A stretch of DNA of 64,000 bases from Planctomycetota bacterium (GTDB lineage Bacteria > Planctomycetota > UBA1135), in assembly GCA_021776795.1 (NCBI GenBank), contig JAJFFC010000020.1:310001-374000 (forward strand), given 5' to 3'. The notes beneath the pieces are model-generated. The model worked only from the letters and a program-made list of their open reading frames with translations. It was not told where the DNA came from and made no database searches. Positions 7,627 through 15,162 of this stretch are shown piece by piece (within the stretch, counting starts at the first letter, position 1; each line of letters begins with the position of its first letter). Made by a program: the position numbers and the translations under genes.

Positions 7627-9303
7627 ATGCTCGTAATTCTCCTCCTTCAAATCGCTTCGCCCCAGTGGGTCGTGGATGATGTGGTTCCGCCAGATCCGGT
7701 GGTTGCATCAGACCAATCCTTTCAATGGGTTCGTTCTGTACCGTTAGGCGACTTAACCAATTCTGGGCGCAGCGCCTTCATGAATAAGGGTGCCAGGAAC
7801 ATCCATGGCCCTGTTTTCAATCAAATTCTTAGTGGCAATATTTCAAGCGGCTTTGGTTTGCCAAATCTTTCTTTTGATGTGCCGCGCATCGGCGTGGTTC
7901 ACAATAATTGGTACTCCTATTTTGGCACCGGTACCTCAGTGCTACAAAGCCCACAGGGCCTCCTAGCGGCGGTAGTCAACCAACCTCAATTGATGATTGC
8001 TAATTTGAGTACCGGACAATTCCAGGGAAGGGTGGATCCCCCCATTCCTGGCGGAGGCCTATTACCTCTCGCGCAATGGGACAGTCTCCACAATGCTGGA
8101 GACATCAATCAGGATGGTGTTGATGATTTGCTTTACTACGGGCATCCATCGCCAGGGCTGCAATGGGGGACCTACATTGGGTTGCTCGATGGAGCGACCT
8201 TCCAAAGCCTTTGGCAAACCTATCTTCCTGATGGCTGGTTACCTACGCCAATTTTCCCCACTGACATTGGGGAATGGCAGGACATTGATGGTGACTTAGT
8301 CCCAGATATGGTGATTGGAAATACCTTGTGGTATTTGCAAACCACCCAATTAGAAGGTTATGTCGCCGCCTTGTCCGGCCTAGATGGCAGCATTATTTGG
8401 GAAAACCTGAATCAAGCGTTGATCGGTGGATCGGGGAAATTGGGCAGCGATCTCACAGGCGATGGCATCCGTGATGTTTTTGTTGCAGGCGAAGGCGATC
8501 AAATTGAACTGATAAACGGTAGTAATGGGTTAAGCCTTTGGAATAAATCGTTACAAGATTTCGTACCTTGGGTGCCCTTTGGATTTGTTCCGTATCGATT
8601 TGATCACCCACCAATGTTTGGGCCGCTTGATAGCCTGGGATCCGTCCAGGAACTCTATATTCCTGTTCGTGGATACTTTTCAGGGGAAGCATTTGAGCAT
8701 CAGTACATTTTTACCCTGGATCCATTGACCGGTGTCATTCTTCGCATGGACACCCTGCCCTACTCCTTTGAGCCCTGGGCGCCGGATACGATTGGCGCGT
8801 TGCGCATGCCTGCCCTGCAATATTTAGGTGACATTGATCGCGACGGCCTACCTGAAATCGCCAGAGCGGTGAATACACCAAGCTATTCTCCACCCAATTG
8901 GCCGGGCTGGGCGGATAGCAACATTGTCATGGGACAGGAGACCCTGGATTTCCCCACTCAACTCCCACTGAATGGGAATCACACCGCCCATATCGCGATT
9001 CCTGGCGCCGCTGGGCGCTCAGGACAGTTGCTCTTCAGCAACGACTTCCATCGGGAAGATGGATTCACTCCAGATGGCTGGCGTACCGGACTGGTGAGTA
9101 ATGGCTTACTCGACTGGAGCAAACAGCAGGCACTCGGCGTGAGCCTTGATGCCTCTGGCAATGGTCATTTGAGCTTCCAGCTTCCCAATAAGCCGGGTCT
9201 GATTGGGCAGATGCTCTACGCACGCTTTATTGTTCCTGATGTAATCGATCCTGGCACCATCTGGACCATGAGTAGTCTTGGCATTGGTCAAGTAATTCCT
9301 TAG
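7627..9303 (+). CDS. Exported FG-GAP/VCBS-type repeat protein (paralogue B)
   Basis: A 558-residue protein. ATG 7627 is preferred over GTG 7588 because it gives [14 protein letters not shown], aligned residue for residue with paralogue A and equal in length. Calcium-loop-like motifs are [27 protein letters not shown] and DIDRDGLPE; the C-terminal module ends [14 protein letters not shown]. The DNA is collinear with 5707-7383 without visible indels. Much of it differs at third positions, but there are identical blocks, for example 59 bp at 8839-8897 versus 6919-6977, which suggests gene conversion. It is preceded by the ccoI 3' fragment and followed by ccoS. It is probably exported; ligand and partner are unknown. 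Confidence 0.88.
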   Translation: MLVILLLQIASPQWVVDDVVPPDPVVASDQSFQWVRSVPLGDLTNSGRSAFMNKGARNIHGPVFNQILSGNISSGFGLPNLSFDVPRIGVVHNNWYSYFGTGTSVLQSPQGLLAAVVNQPQLMIANLSTGQFQGRVDPPIPGGGLLPLAQWDSLHNAGDINQDGVDDLLYYGHPSPGLQWGTYIGLLDGATFQSLWQTYLPDGWLPTPIFPTDIGEWQDIDGDLVPDMVIGNTLWYLQTTQLEGYVAALSGLDGSIIWENLNQALIGGSGKLGSDLTGDGIRDVFVAGEGDQIELINGSNGLSLWNKSLQDFVPWVPFGFVPYRFDHPPMFGPLDSLGSVQELYIPVRGYFSGEAFEHQYIFTLDPLTGVILRMDTLPYSFEPWAPDTIGALRMPALQYLGDIDRDGLPEIARAVNTPSYSPPNWPGWADSNIVMGQETLDFPTQLPLNGNHTAHIAIPGAAGRSGQLLFSNDFHREDGFTPDGWRTGLVSNGLLDWSKQQALGVSLDASGNGHLSFQLPNKPGLIGQMLYARFIVPDVIDPGTIWTMSSLGIGQVIP

Positions 9304-9325
9304 GTCTGCGCTTTCTCTGAGGCTC

Positions 9326-9331
9326 TACAAT
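9326..9331 (+). promoter_or_regulatory. TACAAT -10-like box for ccoS
   Basis: TACAAT is followed by 15 nt and the ccoS ATG (9347), which would leave a leader of about 9 nt. No -35 consensus is evident. A separate promoter would be needed here because ccoS has been cut off from ccoI. Confidence 0.4.
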
Positions 9332-9346
9332 GAGGGCGGTTTCACC

Positions 9347-9535
9347 ATGACCGTCCTCTACATCGTCCTGCCTTTGGCGCTGCTCATCGCTGCCGTCGCG
9401 GTGGGGGCCTTTGCGTGGTCGGCCAAAAGCGGACAGCTCGATGATCTCGAGACTCCAGCGCAACGCGCGCTCCTCGACGATGATCCGGTCGACCCTTCCC
9501 CGGCTGACGACCCCCAAGAAAGCACCAAAGCATGA
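9347..9535 (+). CDS. ccoS: cbb3-type cytochrome oxidase assembly protein CcoS
   Basis: A 62-residue protein with one N-terminal membrane helix ([20 protein letters not shown]) and the CcoS signature in which [19 protein letters not shown] follows the helix. CcoS is a small membrane protein needed to insert cofactors into cbb3 oxidase. Length and domain pattern are normal. Normally it directly follows ccoI; here 5.9 kb of unrelated genes lie between them. Its stop overlaps the start of the YcxB-like gene (ATGA, 9532-9535), so the two are translationally linked. Confidence 0.92.
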   Translation: MTVLYIVLPLALLIAAVAVGAFAWSAKSGQLDDLETPAQRALLDDDPVDPSPADDPQESTKA

Positions 9536-10038
9536 CCACCGAACTGCGCTACCACCTGGCCTTTCAAGACTGGGCTGCCTTTACGCATCATGTGCAGCTG
9601 ACCATGAAGAGTTACCGGCGCGTGCATGCCTTCAGCCGCTTCGGCGTGACCGCGGCTTATGTCTTTTGCGCCGTTCTCGCCTGGCAGATGAAGCAAGACT
9701 GGCTGGTGGCTTCGGCCCTCGGTCTGCTCGCGATTGCTTGGGTGATTTTGTTTCCCGCGGTGCAGCGTCGCCGCACTCATCGCCAGTTGCAACGCATGGA
9801 AAAAGACGGCGCCGCCAAGGGAATCCTCGGCGACTATCACCTCACCGCGACCGAAGAAGGCCTCATCGCCGAGCTCGACGGCAACCGTTCCGAGTTCCTG
9901 TGGTCGAGCTTTTCTGGCGTCGATACCGACGGCGACCGCCACTTTCTCATGCTGTCGCCCAACCGCGCCCTGGTGATTCCACCCAAGGTGGAGGGCAGCG
10001 AAGCCTTCCTCGAGGATTTTAAAGCTCGGCTTTCTTAA
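9532..10038 (+). CDS. YcxB-like membrane protein
   Basis: A 168-residue protein. The N-terminal part is soluble and two hydrophobic segments lie at about residues 38-52 and 61-76 ([26 protein letters not shown]). The C-terminal half has the YcxB-like pattern of short strands: [13 protein letters not shown], then W-S-x-x-S-G-V, a run of hydrophobics, and ALVIPPK. YcxB-like proteins are small membrane proteins of unknown function. It overlaps ccoS by four bases, so it may belong to the oxidase assembly operon or be a passenger. Confidence 0.7.
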   Translation: MTTELRYHLAFQDWAAFTHHVQLTMKSYRRVHAFSRFGVTAAYVFCAVLAWQMKQDWLVASALGLLAIAWVILFPAVQRRRTHRQLQRMEKDGAAKGILGDYHLTATEEGLIAELDGNRSEFLWSSFSGVDTDGDRHFLMLSPNRALVIPPKVEGSEAFLEDFKARLS

Positions 10039-10080
10039 CCCTGTGCTAGAGTGTTATGGATATTCCTGACCCATATTTCC

Positions 10081-11754
10081 ATGCTTGCACTGCTCCTACT
10101 TCAAATTCCCAATGGTCCATGGGTTGTTGAGGATCTAATTCCGCCTGAACCGACTCCCCTCCTGGACGAGTCCTTTCAATGGACTCACTCCACAGCCTTA
10201 GGAGACATTTTTGGCTCCGGAAGATCCGGCTTCCTGAGTAAAGGATATCGAGATATTCATGGCCCCTCATGGGAGGCTGTCATGACCTGCCGTGTTTCCG
10301 GCGGATTTGGCCAACCAGAATTTACCTTTGCACTACCGGATCGATATGGGTTTGAAGATCGTTGGTTCGCCTCTGAGGTGTCTACGACCACGGTTCTGAA
10401 GACTCCCACTGGACTAGAAGGCTATGTCGCCAATGGTTCACGATTATTGGTCATCGATTTTCCAAGTGGTTCGCTCCAGGGTTGGATTGATGGCATCGCT
10501 CCATTTGGAATGACCCCTTTAGATCATTGGAACACCTTAATGAGTGCTGGGGATGTCAACCTTGATGGCTATGACGACCTCCTGTTTCATGGTCATCCTC
10601 ATTACAGATGGGCGGCCTATTTTGGAGTTATCGATGGCGCCACGAAACAAGTTCTTTGGCAGCGGGCTTTGCACCATGCGAATGGGCTACTCGAAGTTCC
10701 CATTCAGCCTCAAGAAATGGGTCAATGGCAAGACATCGACGGTGACCAGATTCCTGATTATCTAATTGGTTTGAATCAATGGTCAGAAACCGCCTTGGAC
10801 TATGAAGGATTCATTGTTGCGCTTTCCGGTATAGACGGTTCTACCATTTGGAGACATGCCGCCAGGCGGCGTTTAGTCGGGGCGGGCATCCTTGGTGGAG
10901 ATTTCAATGGAGACGGCATTAGCGAAGTTCTCATGCGCCAGGGAAGCAATGAGATTTTCCTCTTGGAAGGAAGTCGTGGAGATTTGTTATGGCGCAAAAG
11001 CATTAGTGATTTTTCGCCTTGGCTCCCTCCAGGAGTTCAATGGTCCTATCTTTCCCACCCCGCTTTTTTCACCACAAGCGCAAGCGGGTTTCCAGGTGGA
11101 GAGATCATTGTCATTGTGGAAGGTGCCGAAATGGGGGAGTTGTTCTCTACCCAATTCATCTTTGCACTGGATTCGGTTTCTGGGCACATCTTGCGAATGG
11201 ATCGATTCCCATCCTTCCTCTGGCCGTGGGCCACCGACACCACTGGCACCATTCGGTTTCCCATGGCTCAATACCTAGGCGATATCGATCGGGATGGATT
11301 ACCTGAGATTAGTCGTGCGGCAAATACACCGAGCCTAGATGACCCAAACTGGTTAGGTTGGGCGGCCAGTAACATCATAATCGGGCAAGAAACACTGGCG
11401 CTTCCCGACCAATTGCCGCTTCAGAGCAATCACGTTGCCCAAGTGGCCATCCCTGGGGCAGCAAATATGTCAGGGCAGTTACTTATCAGTGATGAATTTA
11501 GCCGTGACCATGGGGTGTCACCAGATTCTTGGAGATTAGGCTTAGTGGATGGAGACCTTCTTGCATGGAGTAGGGATGAGGGCATTCGGTTGACTCTCGA
11601 CGCCTCAGGAAATGGCCAACTTAATTTCCAACTCCCCAACAAGCCAGGTTTGGTCGGGAAGCTTCTTTACTTTCGCTTTATCGTGCCAGAACCTGGGCAG
11701 CCTGATTCGATTTGGACCATGAGCAGCCTGGAGCAGGCAGTGGTAATCCAATAA
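10081..11754 (+). CDS. Exported FG-GAP/VCBS-type repeat protein (paralogue C)
   Basis: A 557-residue homologue of paralogues A and B. ATG 10081 (MLALLLLQIPNGPWV) is preferred over an upstream TTG/ATG because it matches the N termini of A and B. The four acidic loops are DVNLDGYDD, DIDGDQIPD, DFNGDGISE and DIDRDGLPE. The C-terminal module is kept and ends IWTMSSLEQAVVIQ. It is clearly more diverged than A is from B. It lies directly after the ccoS-YcxB pair, so paralogues flank ccoS on both sides. A lipoprotein gene follows after one base. Function unknown; surface exposure inferred. Confidence 0.87.
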   Translation: MLALLLLQIPNGPWVVEDLIPPEPTPLLDESFQWTHSTALGDIFGSGRSGFLSKGYRDIHGPSWEAVMTCRVSGGFGQPEFTFALPDRYGFEDRWFASEVSTTTVLKTPTGLEGYVANGSRLLVIDFPSGSLQGWIDGIAPFGMTPLDHWNTLMSAGDVNLDGYDDLLFHGHPHYRWAAYFGVIDGATKQVLWQRALHHANGLLEVPIQPQEMGQWQDIDGDQIPDYLIGLNQWSETALDYEGFIVALSGIDGSTIWRHAARRRLVGAGILGGDFNGDGISEVLMRQGSNEIFLLEGSRGDLLWRKSISDFSPWLPPGVQWSYLSHPAFFTTSASGFPGGEIIVIVEGAEMGELFSTQFIFALDSVSGHILRMDRFPSFLWPWATDTTGTIRFPMAQYLGDIDRDGLPEISRAANTPSLDDPNWLGWAASNIIIGQETLALPDQLPLQSNHVAQVAIPGAANMSGQLLISDEFSRDHGVSPDSWRLGLVDGDLLAWSRDEGIRLTLDASGNGQLNFQLPNKPGLVGKLLYFRFIVPEPGQPDSIWTMSSLEQAVVIQ

Positions 11755-11755
11755 T

Positions 11756-12550
11756 ATGGTGATTAAGGCTTTCCTCGGCCTTGGGTGCTCCCTTCTGGCA
11801 GCCTGCTCCGATGCCGTCCAAGAGCAGCTTCCTTTAGCGGAGGGTATTTTTGCAGCTGCAGTGATGGATCATCATGTGGTTCTGCAATTGAACCAAGACG
11901 GTACTGCGCTTTATGCCGCGCGCGGCCCTAGTCCAGAAATCATGATGGATTGGAGTGGACAATGGGAGTTGGAATACCGCGAGGAGAAAATGGTAGTGGT
12001 GACAAATTTTGCCAATGACCGCAGATTGGAATGGCTATGGATGCCCAATCGCGAAGGCGTTCTGCAGCGCAATGGCACCCTGTGGCCAACGAATCTGCAG
12101 GGCGAAAGCCCATTAGAAATGGGGCGTATGGAACTCAGTTTTGCCGGCTCAGCATTTGGCGAAGCTTATCGATTTGATAGCGCCGAAATGTTGGTCATGG
12201 TGCTTCTGCATCCAAAAGGTAAGGCAACGTTTATTCAGGACAGGTTTTCCTCGGAAGGGCAGTTGAATATCTCTTGCACTTGGGAGGAATCCGAGCCGGA
12301 TTTGGTTGTGCTTCAAGGCGTGGAAGAGAAATGCACGCCTGAGCAACAGCGCTTTCTCCCCGGTCTTCGCTTTCTGCGCCGAGAGCATGAAGGCGTGCCC
12401 ATTCTCGTTTCGGAAGGCTTCGCTCAGGAGTATGAAGCTGGACAACTGGATGGAACAGGCATGCTTTGGCCCATCTCAGGAGCCAAGTCTGGCGCCTTCT
12501 GCCGCAAGAAAGGGAAGGGAACCGAGTTGTTGCTCCAGCCCTTGAAGTAG
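11756..12550 (+). CDS. Putative lipoprotein, no recognised domain
   Basis: A 264-residue protein with a lipoprotein signal: the hydrophobic stretch FLGLGCSLL is followed by LAAC, with Cys17 as the likely lipidated residue. The rest is beta-rich and contains two similar halves, each with a W-E-x-E/S segment (QWELEYREE and CTWEESEPD) and a later TLWP/MLWP segment, so an internal duplication is possible. The gene starts one base after the paralogue C stop and is probably in the same transcript. The base composition resembles the FG-GAP genes rather than nqr. I do not recognise the family. Confidence 0.75.
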   Translation: MVIKAFLGLGCSLLAACSDAVQEQLPLAEGIFAAAVMDHHVVLQLNQDGTALYAARGPSPEIMMDWSGQWELEYREEKMVVVTNFANDRRLEWLWMPNREGVLQRNGTLWPTNLQGESPLEMGRMELSFAGSAFGEAYRFDSAEMLVMVLLHPKGKATFIQDRFSSEGQLNISCTWEESEPDLVVLQGVEEKCTPEQQRFLPGLRFLRREHEGVPILVSEGFAQEYEAGQLDGTGMLWPISGAKSGAFCRKKGKGTELLLQPLK

Positions 12551-12591
12551 GGAGCCAGGCTGTCTGGACGGCCTAAACATTAGAAAATCCA

Positions 12592-12608
12592 TTCAGGGGC
12601 CCCCTGAA
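12592..12608. other. Palindrome TTCAGGGG-C-CCCCTGAA
   Basis: A perfect 8-bp inverted repeat around one central C, between the lipoprotein stop and the chalcone-isomerase-like gene. There is no T-run on either side, so it is more like a protein-binding site or an imperfect terminator. It lies about 38 bp upstream of the TATACT box. Confidence 0.5.
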
Positions 12609-12645
12609 CACCGTTTGGGGCTGGGAATTCCTCATCCTCGCGGCC

Positions 12646-12669
12646 TATACTGGCCGATGGAGGTAATAC
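12646..12669 (+). promoter_or_regulatory. -10 box and Shine-Dalgarno for the chalcone-isomerase-like gene
   Basis: TATACT (12646-12651) is followed by GGAGGTAA (about 12659-12666), 7-8 nt before ATG 12674. This is one of the few genes here with a clear Shine-Dalgarno sequence. Confidence 0.5.
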
Positions 12670-12673
12670 CCAG

Positions 12674-13432
12674 ATGATTCGCCCACTCACCTTGTCACTG
12701 TGCGCCCTGCTGTCTGTCGGCCTGGTTGCGCAACCCCAAGATCCCGCCAAGGCTCCTGGAGCCAACGGCCAGGAAGGCACCAAGCCCAAGGAAGTGGCGC
12801 CCACCGTCATCGAAAAGGAAACGGAAATCCCGTTCCCGATTTGGATGGACGTGCTCAAAGATGAGCGCCATCACCTTTGCGGCACCGGCGTGCGTGAGAA
12901 GACCATCTTCCACGTCAACGTTTACGGCTTTGGTTATTACGTCGATCGCGATAAAGCGGTCAAGGTATTGAACAAGGCAGGCGGCAAAAACATGACCTTG
13001 AAGAAGGCGCTGAAGGATCAGGGCTTCATCAACAAGTTCATGACCGGTGACTTCAACAAGTCCATGCGCTGGGTCATGGCTCGCGATGTCGATGGAGAAG
13101 ACGTCGCCGAAGCTTTCGACGACTTCCTCGATCCAGGCATTCGTGCGATTGCCCGCGACGAGAAGCAACTCGAAGCTGGATTAACGGCCATGCGCGAAAT
13201 GCGTGGCTACTTCGCCTCGGGCAAGCTCAACGAAGACGATGAACTGATCTTCGTTTGGGAAATGCCGGCGAAAATGCATACCATCCTGAACGGTCGCGAG
13301 CTCGGTGTCATCGACAACTGGCACTTGTGCTACGCCTTGTACAACTCCTTCCTGGGGAAGGATCCCATCGACAAAGATGGCAAGAAGGCGATCATTTCGG
13401 GCTTGTACCCCTACATCTACCCTGAGCAATAA
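12674..13432 (+). CDS. Exported chalcone-isomerase-like domain protein
   Basis: A 252-residue protein with a signal peptide (MIRPLTLSLCALLSVGLVAQ). From about residue 55 it shows the bacterial chalcone-isomerase-like fold: a G-T-G-V-R-x-K segment, NVYGFGYYVD, then KSMRWVMARDVDGEDVAEAF and a W-E-M-P strand. Bacterial members are usually periplasmic, bind small hydrophobic ligands or have no known activity, and lack evidence for flavonoid chemistry. The PilZ gene follows 9 nt downstream and is probably co-transcribed. Role unknown. Confidence 0.75.
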   Translation: MIRPLTLSLCALLSVGLVAQPQDPAKAPGANGQEGTKPKEVAPTVIEKETEIPFPIWMDVLKDERHHLCGTGVREKTIFHVNVYGFGYYVDRDKAVKVLNKAGGKNMTLKKALKDQGFINKFMTGDFNKSMRWVMARDVDGEDVAEAFDDFLDPGIRAIARDEKQLEAGLTAMREMRGYFASGKLNEDDELIFVWEMPAKMHTILNGRELGVIDNWHLCYALYNSFLGKDPIDKDGKKAIISGLYPYIYPEQ

Positions 13433-13441
13433 GGCTCAAGC

Positions 13442-13699
13442 ATGACATCATCCGAAAAGCGGCGCTCCGAGCGCCACGACCATGTGGTCCCAACGGCCAT
13501 GCTGTTGGCGGCCGGTTCCCTCGAGGGCGAGACTGTCAACGCCTCGCAACACGGCCTTCTGATTCGCGGCACAGGCCGCATTTCGGTGGTGGTCAAGATT
13601 GGGGGCAAGGAATACCGCGGGCGTTTGGTCCGCGCCGAGCCGATGGTCGATGGCGGCACCTATTACGCGCTCGACCTAGACGACCCCTACGAAATTTAG
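13442..13699 (+). CDS. Small PilZ-domain protein
   Basis: An 85-residue protein built of little more than a PilZ domain. It shows the two c-di-GMP-binding motifs of that family in order: an arginine cluster (KRRSERHD, residues 6-13) and an N-x-S-x-x-G motif (NASQHGLLI, residues 33-41). The ending YALDLDDP is also usual. PilZ domains are c-di-GMP receptors that act on a partner protein. The only c-di-GMP synthase-like gene in the window is at 50.6 kb. It follows the chalcone-isomerase-like gene closely. Confidence 0.75.
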   Translation: MTSSEKRRSERHDHVVPTAMLLAAGSLEGETVNASQHGLLIRGTGRISVVVKIGGKEYRGRLVRAEPMVDGGTYYALDLDDPYEI

Positions 13700-13709
13700 G
13701 GAGCTGTCC

Positions 13710-13715
13710 TACAAT
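13710..13715 (+). promoter_or_regulatory. TACAAT box 6 nt before the nqrM start
   Basis: TACAAT is followed by six bases (AGGGGA) and the GTG at 13722. Transcription would begin at or next to the start codon, implying a leaderless mRNA. Confidence 0.5.
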
Positions 13716-13721
13716 AGGGGA

Positions 13722-14018
13722 GTGACCACTGTCCTCCTGACCTTCATGCTGTTTGCTGTGGCTTTGACTGCCATGGCGGTCGGTGTGCTGCTGTCTGGGC
13801 GCCACCTCAAGGGCTCCTGCGGAGGTGCTGCGAGCGATCTTGCCGAAGATGCCTTGCTCGGGGATTGCGTGTGCGCGCGCAAAGAGGCCGATATCTGCGC
13901 CTCAGACGAGGGCAACGAGTTCGTCATGCTCGCCGAGCTCGGCAATCCGAGCCGCAAGGACTACTTCCGTGAGCAGCGTCGTGGCCCGCAAGAGCCGCCG
14001 CCGCAGCTCGAGGTCTGA
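13722..14018 (+). CDS. nqrM: Na+-NQR maturation protein NqrM
   Basis: A 98-residue protein with one N-terminal membrane helix followed by KGSCGG and a CVC-x7-C cluster. Cys33, Cys49, Cys51 and Cys59 fit the four conserved cysteines of NqrM (formerly DUF539), which delivers iron for the membrane Fe centre between NqrD and NqrE. The GTG start is supported by the membrane helix and by a TACAAT box just upstream. It is convergent with apbE, ending 3 nt from it; usually it lies on the same strand downstream of nqrF/apbE. Confidence 0.92.
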   Translation: MTTVLLTFMLFAVALTAMAVGVLLSGRHLKGSCGGAASDLAEDALLGDCVCARKEADICASDEGNEFVMLAELGNPSRKDYFREQRRGPQEPPPQLEV

Positions 14019-14021
14019 GCG

Positions 14022-15119
14022 CTAGTCCCGCTCGCGCGGCCAATCCGCGCTGGTGTAGACCTGAAAGCGCTCGCCATCATGCGCAATCAGCATGGCTTCA
14101 GTATCTGGCGTGGCTGCAATCAAGGCCAGAGCCTCTTCACGGCCCATCACCATGCATGCGGTGGCGAGGGCGTCGGCCATCATGCAGGTGGGCGCCAAAA
14201 TGCTCACCGAAGCTAGGCCATGCTGCAGCGGTCTGCCGCTGCGCGGATCAATCGTGTGGCTGACGCGTGCGCCATCAAGCACGCGGTAGTTGCGGTAGTC
14301 GCCGCTGGTGGCAACGGCGCCGTCACCTGGCTCGAGTACCGTCTGCAGGCTTTCGCCGGGGCGGCTCATGTCGCCAGGGGCGTCTATGCCAATGCGCCAG
14401 GGCCTTCCGCTGGGGGACACCCCTTTGCAGCGCAGTTCGCCGCCGACTTCGACCAAGTAGTCGGGCACGCCCAAGGCATCGAGCGCGGCGCAGGCGGCGT
14501 CGACGCCATAACCTTTGGCGATGGCGGACAAATCCAGTTTGCGCTCGGCATGCTCCTTCCACAGGACCGGCAGGCCATCCTTGGCGGAGTCGACGCGAAT
14601 CGCCTCCCAGCCGATGCTTTGTAGCGCTTGGGCGAGGGCTTCCTCGCTTGGTGCTTCCAGATGACGGCCAGCTGGGCCAAAGCCCCAAAGGTCGACCAAA
14701 GGCATGACCGTGGGGTCAAAGGCGCCTTCAGTGGTAGCCGCCAAAGTCAGCGCGGCATCGACCACAAAGGCAGTCTCGGCATCGACCACGAAGGGGACGT
14801 TCGCCGGCGCGGCATTGAAGCGACTCAACTCGGAGTCGGGCTTATAGGTCGACATCAGTAAGTCGACACGGTCCAAAGCGGTTCCAATGGCGCGCAGGAC
14901 CTCGGCAACTTCAAGCTCCCCGCGAAAGGTGCCAGTGGCATTCCAGGTCGTGCCCATGACGCTCCCTTCTAGGCGCCAAGAACCCTGGCTGGAATCGGTG
15001 GTGGTCACGGGCTGCGGTTCCGCGCGACCGCAGCTCGGCGCTGAAAAGGCGAAGAGCAGTAATAGCAGCTGAAGGGAGCTGCTGGTTAGTCCATCTTTAC
15101 GGCACCTAAATAGTGACAT
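14022..15119 (-). CDS. apbE: FAD:protein FMN transferase ApbE
   Basis: A 365-residue lipoprotein-like enzyme that attaches FMN covalently to threonines of NqrB and NqrC. ATG 15119 gives MSLFRCRKDGL, then a hydrophobic signal and Cys30 (APSC, a non-ideal lipobox). Family motifs in order: VMGTTWNA, STYKPDSELSRFN, GAFDPTV, AIAKGYGVD, VEVGGELR, ATSGDYRNY, HTIDPRSG and MADALATACMVMG. The longer ORF start at 15188 would overlap the upstream gene and is not preferred. TACCAT stands 6 nt before ATG 15119. The nqrB and nqrC targets lie nearby on the same strand but an unrelated gene separates them from apbE. Confidence 0.95.
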   Translation of the reverse strand: MSLFRCRKDGLTSSSLQLLLLLFAFSAPSCGRAEPQPVTTTDSSQGSWRLEGSVMGTTWNATGTFRGELEVAEVLRAIGTALDRVDLLMSTYKPDSELSRFNAAPANVPFVVDAETAFVVDAALTLAATTEGAFDPTVMPLVDLWGFGPAGRHLEAPSEEALAQALQSIGWEAIRVDSAKDGLPVLWKEHAERKLDLSAIAKGYGVDAACAALDALGVPDYLVEVGGELRCKGVSPSGRPWRIGIDAPGDMSRPGESLQTVLEPGDGAVATSGDYRNYRVLDGARVSHTIDPRSGRPLQHGLASVSILAPTCMMADALATACMVMGREEALALIAATPDTEAMLIAHDGERFQVYTSADWPRERD

Positions 15120-15125
15120 GCCCTC

Positions 15126-15131
15126 ATGGTA
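15126..15131 (-). promoter_or_regulatory. TACCAT box 6 nt before the apbE start
   Basis: On the minus strand TACCAT is followed by GAGGGC and ATG 15119. It is the same arrangement as at nqrM and suggests apbE can be transcribed on its own. Confidence 0.4.
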
Positions 15132-15162
15132 CCGAACTGTGCTTCCGGAACTGGCAAGGCAA

